NCBI RefSeq assembly: GCF_036250065.1 | Contig: NZ_CP109199.1 | Span: 2,232,001 to 2,296,000, forward strand | DNA: 64,000 bases | Source of the DNA: Micromonospora sp. NBC_01699 | Lineage (GTDB): Bacteria; Actinomycetota; Actinomycetes; Mycobacteriales; Micromonosporaceae | Direction: 5' to 3' | Shown: piece by piece, positions 63,059 to 64,000 of the stretch | How positions within the stretch are numbered: position 1 is the stretch's first letter | Layout: each line of letters opens with the position of its first letter | Notes under the pieces: model-generated | What the model saw: only the letters and a program-made list of their open reading frames with translations | Told to the model about the DNA's origin: nothing | The model's database searches: none | Position numbers and translations under genes: made by a program

Positions 63059-64000
63059 CCACTATCCGGTCCAGGTCGGCCGTCCGGCTGCGCCGGTTGC
63101 CGAACTCGACCGTGTTGGCGCCGGCCCGCAGCGACAGCGTGACCGACACCGCCGCGACCGGATCACTGTCGGAACCGGTGTCCGCGAACGACACCTCGGT
63201 CTGCCGGCCGTTCACGGTGACCGTGCCGGACCGTCGCTCGCCGCTGGCGTAGTACAACGTGAGCGTGTAACGGCCGGCGGTCGGCACGGTGATCCGGGAG
63301 AACCGGACAGTGTTGCCGGATCCGTCGCCGATGCCGGTGACCACCGAGCCGCCGGAGGCGCCGCCGCGCGACCGTACGCCGGTCCGGCCCCGGCGTTCCG
63401 CCGCCGGACCCTCCGCCTCGACCGACACGGTGAACGCCGCCGGCGGCGGAAGTTGGGCCGGCTGGTTCGGCGCCGGTGGTTGCGGTGCCGCCAGCGGTGC
63501 CCCGGTACCGCCGTCGGTGCCCGGCGCGACCGCCGGGGCGCCGCTCGGGGTGGCACTCGTTGTCCGGGTCGCGCTCCGGCTGGCCGCGGGTGTTCGGCTG
63601 CCACCGTCGGAGACGCCGGGAACCGGCGAGGTGGCCTGCGGCTGCTGCGGGTCCGTCGGCCCGGTGACGGCCGGCGGGGCCGGCTGGACCTGCCGGTCCG
63701 GCCCGGAACCGGCCAGACCCCGGTCGAGCAGCACCGGTACGCCAACTGCGGCCGCCACGGTGGCGACCGCGACGAGCGCAGTGACCCGCCACCGCCCACC
63801 ACGGGACGGACCGCGCCGCCGTCGGGCGGCCTGCCCCCGCACCGGTGCCGAGCCCGACGGTTCGGGATCGGACGCGGGCACCACCGGGAGCAGCGCGGTC
63901 GCCGCCGCGTCCTCGGGCCGTACCGGTCGGCGCCCGGTCGGCGGTAGCCACCCGCCGATCCGCAGCGGCACCGGATCCTCGTCGCCTGTCCCGGCCAAAG
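63039..64000 (-). CDS. Membrane protein with C-terminal CBM6/35-like module (cut by window edge)
   Basis: A frame of about 320 aa reaching the right edge, so the start is unknown. It has a membrane segment (VTALVAVATVAAAVGVPVLL), a Thr/Ser/Pro-rich linker and a beta-sandwich like a carbohydrate-binding module (EAEGPAAERRG, SGGSVVTGIGDGSGNTVRFSRI, GRYTLTLYYASGERR, RTADLDRIVV). It may be the end of a surface protein or of a receptor kinase; the missing part would decide. Confidence 0.75.
   Translation of the reverse strand, partial: LAGTGDEDPVPLRIGGWLPPTGRRPVRPEDAAATALLPVVPASDPEPSGSAPVRGQAARRRRGPSRGGRWRVTALVAVATVAAAVGVPVLLDRGLAGSGPDRQVQPAPPAVTGPTDPQQPQATSPVPGVSDGGSRTPAASRSATRTTSATPSGAPAVAPGTDGGTGAPLAAPQPPAPNQPAQLPPPAAFTVSVEAEGPAAERRGRTGVRSRGGASGGSVVTGIGDGSGNTVRFSRITVPTAGRYTLTLYYASGERRSGTVTVNGRQTEVSFADTGSDSDPVAAVSVTLSLRAGANTVEFGNRRSRTADLDRIVVSASAG

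Overview
The window is very GC-rich, with codons ending mostly in G or C, frequent GTG starts, and many 4-base ATGA/GTGA overlaps between genes. It carries actinobacterial marker families: a mycothiol-type maleylpyruvate isomerase fold, an XRE/DUF5753 plus DUF397 pair, a class F sortase, DtxR/IdeR-type iron boxes and a three-gene SdhCAB. The best guess is a chromosomal segment of a Micromonosporaceae-like actinomycete (inference). Both ends are cut through genes: a sensor kinase on the left and a carbohydrate-binding-module protein on the right. I saw no tRNA, rRNA or CRISPR array.

Layout. 0-22 kb is mostly housekeeping: a two-component system, a class IV aminotransferase, Tex, a GPP34 protein, an APC permease, a dGTPase-like HD hydrolase, an MBL-fold hydrolase, a beta-lactamase-like exported protein, a GGDEF-EAL protein, and sdhCAB divergent from a LysR regulator. 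22.1-23.1 kb is a hicAB toxin-antitoxin module with two operator dyads. 23-34 kb is a catabolic/transport block: a secreted ThuA-PQQ dehydrogenase-PKD-CBM protein, an ABC system of the NMT1/ThiY type with a purine/pyrimidine-type permease, an F420-dependent reductase homologue, a cupin and a LacI regulator. Four near-identical GGAAAG-GCTTTCC-type palindromes tie this block together. 34.0-38.1 kb is a lower-GC insert-like region holding a NACHT/STAND NTPase broken between two overlapping frames, followed by a DUF1540 gene behind a possible iron box. hrpA follows.

43-47 kb is an iron-siderophore ABC operon behind an iron box. 47.2-48.4 kb is an AbiEi/DUF559-like gene flanked by two related palindromes, one of them 64 bp and perfect. 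48-56 kb holds an arsR-SRPBCC operon ending in an internally deleted dihydrofolate-reductase-family remnant, a DUF3516 helicase, trmB, and a class F sortase next to a plausible substrate. 56.2-58.0 kb is the most unusual part: an operon of about nine miniature, mostly overlapping genes (24 to 106 codons), several rich in CxxC motifs, divergent from an XRE/DUF5753-DUF397 pair. The window ends with an ABM-fold monooxygenase, exonuclease III, a PAC2-family protein and a lytic-transglycosylase-like membrane protein.

Several genes have a TAnnnT hexamer 6-7 bases before the start codon and no ribosome-binding site, as expected for leaderless mRNAs. I used this to choose some starts.
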